From JAKAVN01 sp963734845 (GTDB lineage: Bacteria; Desulfobacterota; Binatia; Binatales; Binataceae), in contig CAVTIS010000012.1 of the NCBI GenBank assembly GCA_963734845.1, positions 1-64,000 of the forward strand: a DNA stretch of 64,000 nucleotides, given 5' to 3'. Shown here in pieces: positions 41,859-50,756 of this stretch. The notes under the pieces were generated by a model. The model worked only from the letters and a program-made list of their open reading frames with translations. It ran no database searches and had not been told where the DNA came from. Position 1 is the stretch's first letter. The number at the start of each line of letters is the position of its first letter. The translations under genes were made by a program, and so were the position numbers.

Positions 41859-42500
41859 TCACGCGGCGATGTACTGGTCGACCGGAAACATCACGCGGCC
41901 GCGCAGGATCGGCACGCACTCGGGAGGAAACTCCTGCACGATCTCGGCGCCGGCGCCGCGCAGGAGGCCGATAAAACGCTCGAGATTGAGCATCGCGCCG
42001 GTCGGCAGATCATGCAACACGACCACGCTCCATGGCGTGGCGCGGCACTGAGCGAGCGCCCGCTCGGGCCATCCGCCGGGGTCTTCCCAATCGCGTGGAA
42101 TGCAATTCCATAGCACGCAGCTGAAGCCGCCGGCGCACAGGTAGTCGACCACCTTGCGATTGAGCAGGCCCGAATCGAGCGCGCCGCCGCCGCCAAAGGG
42201 GCGGAACAGGCGGTCGGGATGCGCGAGCGCGCCGATCATTCGCTGAGCGCGGCCAATCTCGTCCTCGGCGCCGTCGCGGTCCTCGCGCCGGCCGAACGGC
42301 TTGCTGTGCGTCAGGCTGTGATTGCCGATCCAGTGGCCCTCGGCGCGAGCGCGCTCGGCGCGGGCGCGGCGGCCGGGGTCGCCCAGCTTCTCTCCGATTA
42401 CGAAGAAGGTCGAGCGCACTCCCGCGGCGCCGAGCACGTCGAGGACGTGCTCGGTCACCTCGGGGTCGGGCCCGTTGTCGAAGCTGAGCGTGACTTTCAT
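41859..42500 (-). CDS. Polysaccharide deacetylase (NodB) domain protein, altered metal site
   Basis: 213 residues. Motif 1 is 'TLSFDNGPDP', with D8 as base but N9 in place of the usual metal-binding Asp (TFDDGP). Motif 2 'GNHSLTHS' keeps both His. 'PWSVVVLHDLPTGA' carries the C-terminal His. The family removes acyl groups from N-acetyl sugars. The Asn substitution may change metal affinity or substrate. It is the last gene of a leftward run that begins with an acyl-activation cluster. Confidence 0.85.
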   Translation of the reverse strand: MKVTLSFDNGPDPEVTEHVLDVLGAAGVRSTFFVIGEKLGDPGRRARAERARAEGHWIGNHSLTHSKPFGRREDRDGAEDEIGRAQRMIGALAHPDRLFRPFGGGGALDSGLLNRKVVDYLCAGGFSCVLWNCIPRDWEDPGGWPERALAQCRATPWSVVVLHDLPTGAMLNLERFIGLLRGAGAEIVQEFPPECVPILRGRVMFPVDQYIAA

Positions 42501-42542
42501 TTCACTTCACTTCGACGATCTCTCGCTTGGGCTCCGCTGCGC

Positions 42543-42662
42543 CTACTTTTTCTGTTCCATCGGGGCGCCGCAGCACTTGAGCGCGCCCGGGCCGCCCTTG
42601 GTGACAATTACCTGCGATCCGCATTTGCCGCAGATGTAAACTTTTCCCAGCTGGTTGGCCAT
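42543..42662 (-). CDS. 39-residue desulforedoxin-like zinc/iron ribbon protein
   Basis: Reads MANQLGKVYICGKCGSQVIV ... 'GPGALKCCGAPMEQKK'. CxxC and CC pairs match the N-terminal desulforedoxin domain of desulfoferrodoxins, here stand-alone. A paralogue of the same layout is at 47559-47702 (both start MANQLGK). It likely binds one Fe or Zn as a dimer and may serve electron transfer or redox defence; the role is inferred. Confidence 0.8.
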   Translation of the reverse strand: MANQLGKVYICGKCGSQVIVTKGGPGALKCCGAPMEQKK

Positions 42663-42713
42663 CGTTGTTGGTCGCTCCGTTAAGTTGGATGTGATGCGCC
42701 GCGCATAACGGCT

Positions 42714-43514
42714 TCAGGCGCCGCGAAACAGCGGCTTGCGCTTGTCCAGGAAGGCCCGGACGCCCTCCGCGCGGTCGGCTGTGGTTTGTAGCAAGGCGTA
42801 CAGATCCTCTTCAAGCCTTATACCCTGATCCAGGGTCAGGTCGCATCCCTTGCGCACGGCCTCCTTGGCCAGCCGCGCGGCGACCGGACCGCGGCTTAAG
42901 ATCGCGCGCACGACCTCGCCAACCACGCGCTCGAGCGCGACGCGGCCGGGGCCGGGCGCGATATAGGTCACGAGTCCGAGGCGTATCGCCTCGCCGCCAT
43001 CGATCTGCGCGCCCGTCAGCAGCATTCTGAGCGCATGGGCCGCGCCAATAAGCCGCGGGAGGCGCTGGGTACCGCCAAAGCGCGGCATCCGGCCGCGCCC
43101 TAGCTGGCCCATCGCGAAGCGTGCCGATCGCGCGGCGACGCGAAGGTCAGCAGCAAGCGCCAGTTCCGTCCCTTCATCGGCGGCGACGCCCTCGATAATC
43201 GCGAGCGTCGGCTTGGAGAGCACGGCGATCGATTCGACCACGCTCGGAGCGATCGTGTCGACCTCGTCGTCAAAGCCGGCGCAGAAGTTTCCGCCCGCGC
43301 CGCGAATGACGAGCATCAGCGCTCCCGGATCGTCTTCGACCTCCTCGGCAAGTTCGACCAGCCGCTGCGCCATCGCGGCGTCAAGCCGATTGCGCGCGGT
43401 CGGCCGCTTGAGCGTTGCGGTCACGCATCCGCCGGCGCGAGCGACTTCGACCCGGCCCGCCGCGGCGCGCGCCGGACGCGCGCGTTCAGGGCCTTGGCGT
43501 ATCGCCCTTGTCAC
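42714..43514 (-). CDS. Enoyl-CoA hydratase/isomerase family protein, non-canonical active site
   Basis: 266 residues from a GTG. Crotonase fold: 'GGNFCAGFDDE' (oxyanion loop) and 'GVAADEGTELALAADLRVAA' (first catalytic Glu kept). The second catalytic Glu position, normally in PExxLG, reads 'GQLGRGRMPRFGGTQRLP', so a Gln replaces it. Simple hydratase activity is therefore doubtful; isomerase, thioesterase or lyase chemistry is possible. It overlaps the AMP-ligase gene by 29 bases. Confidence 0.85.
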   Translation of the reverse strand: MTRAIRQGPERARPARAAAGRVEVARAGGCVTATLKRPTARNRLDAAMAQRLVELAEEVEDDPGALMLVIRGAGGNFCAGFDDEVDTIAPSVVESIAVLSKPTLAIIEGVAADEGTELALAADLRVAARSARFAMGQLGRGRMPRFGGTQRLPRLIGAAHALRMLLTGAQIDGGEAIRLGLVTYIAPGPGRVALERVVGEVVRAILSRGPVAARLAKEAVRKGCDLTLDQGIRLEEDLYALLQTTADRAEGVRAFLDKRKPLFRGA

Positions 43515-45039
43515 GCAGCTCCTTGCGCAGAATTTTGCCGAGCGGATTCTTGGGCAGCGCCTCGATGAACTCGATCGACTCGGGCCGTTTGAAGCTCGCC
43601 AGGCGCGTGCGGCAAAACTCGCCGATGTCGGCCGCGGTTACGTTCTGACCCGGCCGTTTGACGACGAAGGCCTTGACGGTCTGTCCCCATTCGACCGACG
43701 GCACGCCGATTACGGCCGCCTCGTCGATCCCCGGATGGCTCATCAGGACGGCCTCGATTTCGGCGGGTGCGATATTTTCGCCGCCGCGGATGATCATGTC
43801 GTCCTTGCGTCCGGCGAAGAACACATAGCCCTCTTCGTCGACCCATCCGAGGTCGCCGGTCGCGCGCCATCCCTCGGGCAGACGGGAGTCGTCCTCGCGT
43901 CCGGCGTAGCCCTTCATGATGCGCGGGGTGCGGATGAGGATTTCGCCGACCTGTCCCGCCGCCAGCAGCGCGCCGTCGTCGTCGCGGACGGCGACTTCGA
44001 CGTCGGGCAAGGGGCGGCCGATCGAATTCAGGCGCTTGAGCTTGAGCTCAACGGTTTTGGCGTCGCCGTCGATCCGATGGTCGTCCGGACCGAGCACGGT
44101 CAACGAAGAGGTGGTCTCAGTCTGGCCGTATGCGTTGACGAAGCCGACGGTTTTGGGAAACGCCTCGATCGCGCGCCGGATAGTCTGAATCGGCATCGCC
44201 GCGCCGCCGTAGGCCAGGTTGGTCAGGTGCGAAAAATCCGTGTCGGCGAACGACGGCTCGTCGAGCAACTGCTTCATCATGGTAGGCACGACGAAGGCGT
44301 GGGTGACTTTCTCGCGCGCGACCAGTTGCAGCCAGGTCTTGGGGTCGAACTGCGGCATGATCACCATCCGCCGCCCAGTCCACAAATTGGTCATCATCGC
44401 CGTGGTTCCGGCGATGTGGTAAAACGGCACGCATACCAGCGCGACGCCGCGCTCGGTGCCGTCGGCCATCTCGACGTTGGCCGTGACGTAGGCGGCGAAA
44501 TCTCGAAAACGCAGCATCACGCCCTTGGGCAGCGAGGTCGTGCCGCTGGTGTACATCAGGACCGAGACGTCCTCATCCTCGACTTCGACTTCGCCCTCAT
44601 CGACATCGGCCGCCTTGACCAGGTCCGCGAGCCGCGGCATCCCGGCCTTGCCCTCGCCCCAGGCCACCGCCTTCGCGGTGTTTAGCTTGGGCGCGACGCG
44701 CCCGACGAGGTCGAGGTAGCGGTCGCCCGCCAGCAGCACCTTGGCGCCGGCGGTGTTGATCATGTACTCGAGCTCGGCGTCCTTGGCGCGGTAGTTGAGC
44801 GGGAGCCAGGTCAGTCCGGCCTTGGCGGCGGCGTAGTAGCCGGCGATGTAGTTGTCGGAGTTGGTGTCGAGGGCGGCGACTACGTCGCGAGGTTTGAGCC
44901 CGAGCATCTTGAAGGCCGAACTCAGACGCCCGACCAGTTCGTTGAGTGCTGCGTAGTTGAGCCTGCGATCGCCAAAGACCAGGATTTCCTGGTCGGGAGC
45001 GATCGAGCCGGGGATGCTGATGAAACTGACGGTGTTCAC
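43486..45039 (-). CDS. AMP-forming acyl-CoA synthetase/ligase
   Basis: 517 residues, ANL superfamily. The P-loop is 'MYTSGTTSLPKGVML'; 'NAYGQTETTSSLTV' and 'GWRATGDLGWVDEEGYVFFA' follow; the C-terminal catalytic Lys is in 'PKNPLGKILRKELRD'. It activates a carboxylic acid to its CoA thioester. With a crotonase on each side it forms an acid-activation and beta-oxidation-like unit. The aromatic cluster 15 kb away might feed it, but this is not shown. Confidence 0.9.
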   Translation of the reverse strand: MNTVSFISIPGSIAPDQEILVFGDRRLNYAALNELVGRLSSAFKMLGLKPRDVVAALDTNSDNYIAGYYAAAKAGLTWLPLNYRAKDAELEYMINTAGAKVLLAGDRYLDLVGRVAPKLNTAKAVAWGEGKAGMPRLADLVKAADVDEGEVEVEDEDVSVLMYTSGTTSLPKGVMLRFRDFAAYVTANVEMADGTERGVALVCVPFYHIAGTTAMMTNLWTGRRMVIMPQFDPKTWLQLVAREKVTHAFVVPTMMKQLLDEPSFADTDFSHLTNLAYGGAAMPIQTIRRAIEAFPKTVGFVNAYGQTETTSSLTVLGPDDHRIDGDAKTVELKLKRLNSIGRPLPDVEVAVRDDDGALLAAGQVGEILIRTPRIMKGYAGREDDSRLPEGWRATGDLGWVDEEGYVFFAGRKDDMIIRGGENIAPAEIEAVLMSHPGIDEAAVIGVPSVEWGQTVKAFVVKRPGQNVTAADIGEFCRTRLASFKRPESIEFIEALPKNPLGKILRKELRDKGDTPRP

Positions 45040-45869
45040 GGTACTCCGTTTCCTCCATGGCGGCGCGCCCTCTTGGGGACGGACATGGCCGCCGATGCTC
45101 GCGCGTCGAGCGTGAAATGTTCGAGCCTGCGGGCGAGCCGGCGCTCCATCGCCAACCCTTCGCCGAGCGGCAGGTCCAGGCCGTCCCAGACCGCCAGCTT
45201 CAGTATCGCAAGCCGCTCGCGCGGCAAACGGCCCAGACGGCGAGCCAGCGCGCCGGCCGCTCGCGTCAGCTTCGCCGCGGGCACGACTTCGGCGACCAAA
45301 CCTATTGCTAAAGCCTCCTTTGCGTCAATCCAACGGCCCGTCAGGCAAAGATCGAGCGCGCGTCCCACCCCCAGGCGCCGCGCGGCGGTCTGCGTGCCGG
45401 CCACTCCGGGAATCATACCGAGCCTGGTCTCGGGCAGGCAGAATGACGCGTCGGCGGTAGCGATTGCGATATCGCACAGCAGTAGCATCTCGAGGCCGCC
45501 GCCTACCGCGTAGCCATGAACCGCGGCGACGGTCGGAATGGGCAGCGCACGGAGCCGCCCCCACACGTCGCGCCGAAAACGGACCCATCGCGCAACCGTC
45601 GGCGAGGGCGCGCTCCCGAACTCGCTCACGTCGCCGCCGGTGGAAAACGCGGGGCCCGCGCCCGAGAGCACCATCGCGCGCACCTCGGGGTCGTCATGGA
45701 TCGCGCTGAGGGCGGCGAAGAGATCGTCGCGCATCGCCACGTTGTAGGCATTGAGTTGGCGCGGCCGATTGAGCGTTATCCATGCGATCCGGTTGCGCTT
45801 GGCGAACCGGATCGTGCTGAAGCCCGGCGACGGAGGTAATGAGCGGATGCTGTGCGATACCTGCGCCAT
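45036..45869 (-). CDS. Enoyl-CoA hydratase
   Basis: 277 residues. Oxyanion loop 'GAGPAFSTGGDVSEF'. Both catalytic Glu are present: 'AVGGGLEMLLLCDIA' and 'LPETRLGMIPGVAGTQ'. The end overlaps the acyl-CoA ligase start (ATGA). It hydrates trans-2-enoyl-CoA. Its complete active site contrasts with the paralogue at 42714. Confidence 0.9.
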   Translation of the reverse strand: MAQVSHSIRSLPPSPGFSTIRFAKRNRIAWITLNRPRQLNAYNVAMRDDLFAALSAIHDDPEVRAMVLSGAGPAFSTGGDVSEFGSAPSPTVARWVRFRRDVWGRLRALPIPTVAAVHGYAVGGGLEMLLLCDIAIATADASFCLPETRLGMIPGVAGTQTAARRLGVGRALDLCLTGRWIDAKEALAIGLVAEVVPAAKLTRAAGALARRLGRLPRERLAILKLAVWDGLDLPLGEGLAMERRLARRLEHFTLDARASAAMSVPKRARRHGGNGVP

Positions 45870-45912
45870 AAGGGCGACCGCGTTGGCAGTCTGTCAGACT
45901 TCGTCGGCGGAC

Positions 45913-47466
45913 TCAGGCGGAGAAGAGCTCGGCCCCGGGGCTGGCTGCAACCTCAGGCCGCCCGCGCTCGAAGACGACGCGCCCGCCGACGATCGTGAGG
46001 TCGACTGGCAGGTTCATCAGGTCGGCCGGCTTCAGGGCCGTCGGATCGCGAGGCAACACGATCAGGTCGGCCAGGCGGCCGAGCGAGATTTCGCCCGCGT
46101 TGAGGCGTGCCAGGCGCGCCGCCTGAGTCGTGAAAAGCCTGAAGCCCTGTTCGATTGGAATCCGCTCGTTAAGGCCGACTTCGTACCCTTCGAGCGAAAA
46201 ACGCATCGCGGCGGCGCCAATCGCGGTCAGCGGACGGGCCGGGGTGACCGGCGCGTCGGTGGCGCCGGCGAGTTCGATACCAGCCCCGAGCAGGCTCCGC
46301 GCGCGATACAGGTAGGGCAGCAGGCCGGGCTCGGTCATGTACTTTGCGCCGCGGTAGTAAGGGAAGCCGGGATTGGTGACCACCCACGCGCCCAGGGCTT
46401 TGAGCCGCTCGAGATGCTCGGGCGTAATCACGCCGCCGTGCTCAATACGAAAGACCGGGCCGCCGTCGAGCGCCGGCGGCATCCCACGCGCGGCGGTCTC
46501 GAGCGAATTGAGCGCGAGTTCCAGTTCTTCGACTTCGGTGCAGTGGAAGGCCGAGTCGAGTCCGATCTCGCGCGCGCGCGCGACCCATCGCGCGATCGGA
46601 CGATAGTCGGTTTGGGGGCTCTCGACGAACTTGACCGCGACCAGTTTTATCCCGGCCGGCTGTGCCGCCCGCGCCGCTTCGTTGAAGGCGTTCAAGTGGG
46701 GCGCGCCGAGCATCATCGCGACCCGTTGCGCCACGGCCCGCCCGCTCACCATGCGCGCCATCAGCGCGACGTCCTCGGGCCCGTTGCGCACGGTCGCGTC
46801 GGTGAACGCGGTCACGCCGGTCGCCGCGAGCTCGCGGCTGAACAGGCGCGCGCGCGACTCCAGCTCGGCCGGGGTCACGCGCGGGAGCCGACGGGAGATG
46901 TAGCTTTCCATGCCGGCCACCAGACCGCTAAGCTGCCCGGTCGCGTCGCGCATCAGAACGGCGCCCTCGGGCGGCTTGAAGTCGGGCGCCTCGAGACCCA
47001 GCGCGGCGATCGCGCGCGAATTGAGCCACGACGCGTGGAGCGTCTGATGGCGCAGGCGGAGCGGATTCTTGGGCACCGCGGCGTCGAGTTCTGCGCGCGT
47101 CGGTCCGCGGCGTCCGGCCAGCAGCGCTTCATCGCATCCGAATGCGCGGAGCCAGTTGCCCGGTGGCGCCTTGCCCGCGGCGACCCGCAATTCGGCCATC
47201 AGATCCTCGAGCTGGCGGCATCGCCACAGACTTAGGCCGGAGACAGCGGACCCTGCTTCGAGGAAATGTAAATGCGAATCGATTAGCCCGGGCGCGACGA
47301 CGCGGCCGGCGAGCCGAATCAGGTGCGTGCGCGGGCCGACCAGCGGCTTGAGGTCGCTGTACTGTCCGAGAGCGAGGATCGTGCCGCCGGCGACCGCAAT
47401 CGAGTCGCTGGTGGGATAGCCGAGGATCGTTCCCCCATGCAGGACGAGATCAGCCTTGAGGGCCAT
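45913..47466 (-). CDS. Amidohydrolase family protein (YtcJ-like)
   Basis: 517 residues from the ATG at 47466 (MALKADLVLHGG); a TTG at 47484 is in frame. The metal motif is 'GLIDSHLHFLEAG'; further ligands lie in 'RLRHQTLHASWLNSRAI', 'FRIEHGGVITPEHLERL' and 'GATDAPVTPARPL'. The C-terminal part (LGRLADLIVLPRDP) closes the beta-sandwich. YtcJ-like enzymes hydrolyse amides, but the substrate is unknown. It heads the acyl-CoA run with a 43-base gap. Confidence 0.88.
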   Translation of the reverse strand: MALKADLVLHGGTILGYPTSDSIAVAGGTILALGQYSDLKPLVGPRTHLIRLAGRVVAPGLIDSHLHFLEAGSAVSGLSLWRCRQLEDLMAELRVAAGKAPPGNWLRAFGCDEALLAGRRGPTRAELDAAVPKNPLRLRHQTLHASWLNSRAIAALGLEAPDFKPPEGAVLMRDATGQLSGLVAGMESYISRRLPRVTPAELESRARLFSRELAATGVTAFTDATVRNGPEDVALMARMVSGRAVAQRVAMMLGAPHLNAFNEAARAAQPAGIKLVAVKFVESPQTDYRPIARWVARAREIGLDSAFHCTEVEELELALNSLETAARGMPPALDGGPVFRIEHGGVITPEHLERLKALGAWVVTNPGFPYYRGAKYMTEPGLLPYLYRARSLLGAGIELAGATDAPVTPARPLTAIGAAAMRFSLEGYEVGLNERIPIEQGFRLFTTQAARLARLNAGEISLGRLADLIVLPRDPTALKPADLMNLPVDLTIVGGRVVFERGRPEVAASPGAELFSA

Positions 47467-47558
47467 CAGGGTCTCAAGCGCCAAGGCGTCACGCGCGGCA
47501 GGGCGCCCGATGGCGCATCCTCGCGCGCGGCGCGCACTTCAAAAACCTCAAGCGGACC

Positions 47559-47702
47559 TTAATCCGAAGACGGAAGCGCTTTGGCTTCCTTGATTTTCAT
47601 TTCGGCGTCGCAACACTCGATCGCACCCGTGCCCGGCTTGTTGCAGAGCACTTCGGTGCCGCACTTGTCGCAGAGATAACGCTTGCCTAACTGATTAGCC
47701 AT
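47559..47702 (-). CDS. 47-residue desulforedoxin-like ribbon protein (paralogue)
   Basis: Reads MANQLGKRYLCDKCGTEVLC ... 'GTGAIECCDAEMKIKEAK'. The same CxxC...CC pattern as the protein at 42543. The two are about 50% identical over the core. It lies 92 bases upstream of the amidohydrolase on the same strand. It has an extra Cys (VLCNK) and a longer tail. Probable metal-binding, function unknown. The next 154 bases (47,703-47,856) have no gene. Confidence 0.8.
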   Translation of the reverse strand: MANQLGKRYLCDKCGTEVLCNKPGTGAIECCDAEMKIKEAKALPSSD

Positions 47703-47856
47703 CGTTTTGATTCTCCCGTGATATTCGCGTGATCGCGGCCGGCCGTCGCGGACCCGGCCGCGAATTTTTGCTTGAGAAACGCGAGCGACAAACTCACGCG
47801 CGATCCTTTGGCCCTTTTTTAGAGCATCGCGCGCATTTCTTCAATGAGTCATTTTA

Positions 47857-48912
47857 TCAATTGCGCCCCGATGCGTCGCCTGCAAACGGCAACTCGCTCA
47901 CAACCGCGGCGGCTTCGCCGTCGGCCGCTTCGATTTTCACCGCTGTTCCGGGCGCCCAGGCGCTGTGATGCAACACGGCGAGCGCGATCACGCCGAGCCG
48001 CGGCGAGCGCAGCGGGCTGGTGAGATGTCCGACCTCCTTACCCGCAAGCATCACCCGCGAGCCTGCGCCCGGAACGCGCGCTCCGTCAATCCGAAGGCCC
48101 ATCAGCCGCCGCTTCAGTGCGCCGCGCGCGGTCGCCCGCTCAACGGTCTCCTGCCCGATATAGCATCCCTTGCTGAACGAGATCGCCGGTTCGGTGCGCG
48201 CCTCCAGCGCGATCGTTTTTTCATTGGTATCGACACCGATCCGCGCATTGCCGCTTTCAACCCGCACAATCTCGTCGGCATCCATGCTGACCTCGCGGAT
48301 TTCGCCGTGCGCGCTCCCAGCCGCAGTCATCCGCGCGACCATTTCCGGCGCGCTCGCCCCATCAGCGAGGATCGTGAATGCCGGCGCGCCCCATCGCGTC
48401 ACCTGCGCTACCAGCGCACCGCCTGAGGCCTCGCTAAACCGCCACGCACCGCAGTGCGATGCCGGCTCACCGAAGACTTCGTGGACCAGCGCCGCCGCGT
48501 GCGGCCCGTCGATTTGAATCACGCCGTAGCCCACTGCGTCGGCGTTTTCATCCAGTTCGACGTCATCAGCGACCAGGAAGCGCTCGAGGTGGACGCGCAC
48601 GGCGGGCCAAAGCGCGCGATCCATTTCGAGCAGCAGAGCATCCGCGGTGGCCCACACGTTCGCTTCGGCAATCAGATGGGCGCGCTCGGTCAGAAACAGC
48701 GCCGCGATGAGGTTGCCGGGTATGAGTCCCTTGATGTCGTTGCTGCACATTCCGTGCAGGAATGACGCGCGGTCATCCCCGCTCATCCGGATGACCAACC
48801 GCTCGGCGCACAGCCGCACGCCGGCGCCGCTCGTAAGCGCGCGGTAATCGGCCTCAAGACCGTCGCCGGTGGCGGGACGATCTGGCGTTTGGGTAAAACT
48901 TGCGCGGTCCAA
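47857..48912 (-). CDS. ygfZ: YgfZ/GcvT-family folate-binding protein
   Basis: 351 residues from the TTG at 48912, six bases after AAGGAG; a TTG at 48918 is in frame. The family signature K-G-C-Y-x-G-Q-E is present ('SFSKGCYIGQETVERA'). The GcvT-like fold begins 'LVIRMSGDDRASFLHGMCSN'. YgfZ uses tetrahydrofolate and helps repair or assemble iron-sulfur enzymes. It is divergent from the secreted repeat protein. Confidence 0.9.
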   Translation of the reverse strand: MDRASFTQTPDRPATGDGLEADYRALTSGAGVRLCAERLVIRMSGDDRASFLHGMCSNDIKGLIPGNLIAALFLTERAHLIAEANVWATADALLLEMDRALWPAVRVHLERFLVADDVELDENADAVGYGVIQIDGPHAAALVHEVFGEPASHCGAWRFSEASGGALVAQVTRWGAPAFTILADGASAPEMVARMTAAGSAHGEIREVSMDADEIVRVESGNARIGVDTNEKTIALEARTEPAISFSKGCYIGQETVERATARGALKRRLMGLRIDGARVPGAGSRVMLAGKEVGHLTSPLRSPRLGVIALAVLHHSAWAPGTAVKIEAADGEAAAVVSELPFAGDASGRN

Positions 48913-49013
48913 TCTCAACTCCTTGCCAATTCGGCCTTAACGGACGCTTATCATTTCAATTCTATCATTGCCGTGGATTTCGTATACTGAATGCTGGAGG
49001 CGCGCAGATCTCG

Positions 49014-50756
49014 ATGTTTCGGCGGTCAGGAAAGCGGGCGGCTGGAACGCCGTCACGGCGGCGTCGCGGCTGGCGGCTCGGGCGCGAAGCGGTGCTATGC
49101 GGCGCCGGTTTGTTCGCGATGCTTTGCGCCACTGCTCCTGCGGCGCACGCCGCCGCAGACGCCGGGGCTGCCTCCGCTGAACTGAGCAATCAGGCCTTCG
49201 CGCTGCTGAATTCGCTCAACGCCACCGACGCCGACGGCAACGCCAACCCGGACGCCAAGGAGCTCGTGGGACCGGTCGCGAGCTTCGCCGGCGACGCGCA
49301 GACCCTCAGCCAGGCGCTGGACGCGAAGGACAATGCCGGCGCGCGGCGCGCGGCCGCCTCGCTCGACGCCGACGCGGCGTCGGTCGACGCCGGGCTGAAG
49401 GCCCACAAGGCGGCGATCCGTGCCGATCGATGGGACGCGCTCAAGCATCAGTTAGCCGCGATCGAAAAGAGCGTTCCACCTGCGCCGGCATCCGCCGCGT
49501 CCGCTTCCGGTGCGCCGGCCCCGGTTGCGCCGGTTGCTTCAGGCGAGCCTGGAGGCGCCGGCGCGCCCGCTTCGGGAGACGCCGCTTTGCCTCCGGCGGC
49601 GGCAGACAGCGCCGCTGCCGCGAGCGCGCCGGCGCCCCCGGATAACGGCGGCCCCACGATCAAGATTGAGTCGAGGAGCGTCGTCGGCAGCGTCACGCAT
49701 TTGAAGGGATACTTCGAGGGCTCGGCGCTGCGCTCGGCCGGCATCTATGAGGGCGCGCAGAACGTCAAACCACTCAAAGTGGACCATGTGGTCGGCCGTC
49801 AGAAAGTCGATTTCCAGCTCTCGATCCGCGACGCCGATATTGCGACCAACCTTCGTGTCATCGACCAGGCCGGACGTTCGGCGACCGCCTCGGTGTTTGG
49901 CGAGGATTCGACGGCGCTCGCGAGCACGAGAAGGGAATCGGGAGTCGAGGTGGACCGCGGCGCCGGGTCTACCTCTGGAAACAACACCGCCGAAATTCCA
50001 AGCGAGAGCGCGCCGGACGCAGCGGACGCAGATTCGAGCGGGCTTGACGAATCGGCGCCGAGCGCGGATGAAGGCGGAATCGGTAGCGGATCGATTGGCG
50101 GATTGGGCGGCGGATCGATTGGAGGACTCGGCGGCGGACTCGGCGCTCCGATGGGCAACATCCAGATCAACATCGAGGCGATCAACCCGGTAAATCCCCT
50201 CGTGCATCTCTACCAGGTCGTCGGACAGATAATCGGCAAGGGCGTGCGCCGCGCGGGAATCTATGTCGACGGGCGGCTGGTCAAGCGATTACCGGTCAGC
50301 CATGGCAATCTCAGCAACTTCTCGACGACCTTCAGGCTGAGCGGCGGCACGGCGACGATTCGCGCCTTCGGCGCCGGCAACCAGTACGTCGAGTCGTCGA
50401 TCGCGATGCCGCCGGCGGTAGCGTCGGCGCCGCCGATCGTGGTCGCGCCCTATGGGATGAATCCATATAGCCCGTTCGGGATGAATCCGTACCCGATGGA
50501 CCCGTACGGAAGTCCCTATGGCAGCCCTTTTGGCACGCCATATGGCACTCCCTACGGCTCGAGCCCCTCCTACGGCATCAACATTAGCCCCTTTGGAATC
50601 ACACGCTATCCAGTCAGTCCGTACGGCGCGAGTCCCTACGGGGCGAGTCCATACGGGGCGAGTCCATACGGCGCGGCTCCGTACGGAGTCAATCCGTATG
50701 CCGCGCCGATCAATCCTTACGGCAACGCACGTCCGATGGGCCCCGCCGGCCGCTAA
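49014..50756 (+). CDS. Secreted low-complexity protein with C-terminal PYG repeats
   Basis: 580 residues from the ATG at 49014 (GGAGG upstream). After a basic N-terminus and signal segment (EAVLCGAGLFAMLCATAPAA) come: an Ala-rich helical region; a Pro/Ala linker; a globular piece (KIESRSVVGSVTHLKGYFEG); a GIGSGSIGGLGGG tract; a second globular piece resembling the first (INPVNPLVHLYQVVGQIIGK); and a Pro-Tyr-Gly-rich tail with SPYGASPYGASPYGA. No family is named. Composition suggests a surface or matrix protein. Confidence 0.75.
   Translation: MFRRSGKRAAGTPSRRRRGWRLGREAVLCGAGLFAMLCATAPAAHAAADAGAASAELSNQAFALLNSLNATDADGNANPDAKELVGPVASFAGDAQTLSQALDAKDNAGARRAAASLDADAASVDAGLKAHKAAIRADRWDALKHQLAAIEKSVPPAPASAASASGAPAPVAPVASGEPGGAGAPASGDAALPPAAADSAAAASAPAPPDNGGPTIKIESRSVVGSVTHLKGYFEGSALRSAGIYEGAQNVKPLKVDHVVGRQKVDFQLSIRDADIATNLRVIDQAGRSATASVFGEDSTALASTRRESGVEVDRGAGSTSGNNTAEIPSESAPDAADADSSGLDESAPSADEGGIGSGSIGGLGGGSIGGLGGGLGAPMGNIQINIEAINPVNPLVHLYQVVGQIIGKGVRRAGIYVDGRLVKRLPVSHGNLSNFSTTFRLSGGTATIRAFGAGNQYVESSIAMPPAVASAPPIVVAPYGMNPYSPFGMNPYPMDPYGSPYGSPFGTPYGTPYGSSPSYGINISPFGITRYPVSPYGASPYGASPYGASPYGAAPYGVNPYAAPINPYGNARPMGPAGR
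50616..50690 (+). repeat. Tandem 15-bp repeats encoding SPYGA
   Basis: Four consecutive 15-base units of the form AGTCCNTACGGNGCG (50616, 50631, 50646, 50661) and a degenerate fifth, within the secreted protein gene. Near-identity at DNA level, including third positions, suggests recent expansion by slippage. A second short tandem pattern (GGATCGATTGGNGG) encodes the GSIGGLGG tract near 50,088-50,130. Confidence 0.75.

Noticed and set aside
45751..47235. 494-residue plus-strand ORF antisense to the amidohydrolase
   Set aside because: The opposite strand carries a full amidohydrolase; this frame is Arg/Gly/His-rich shadow sequence.
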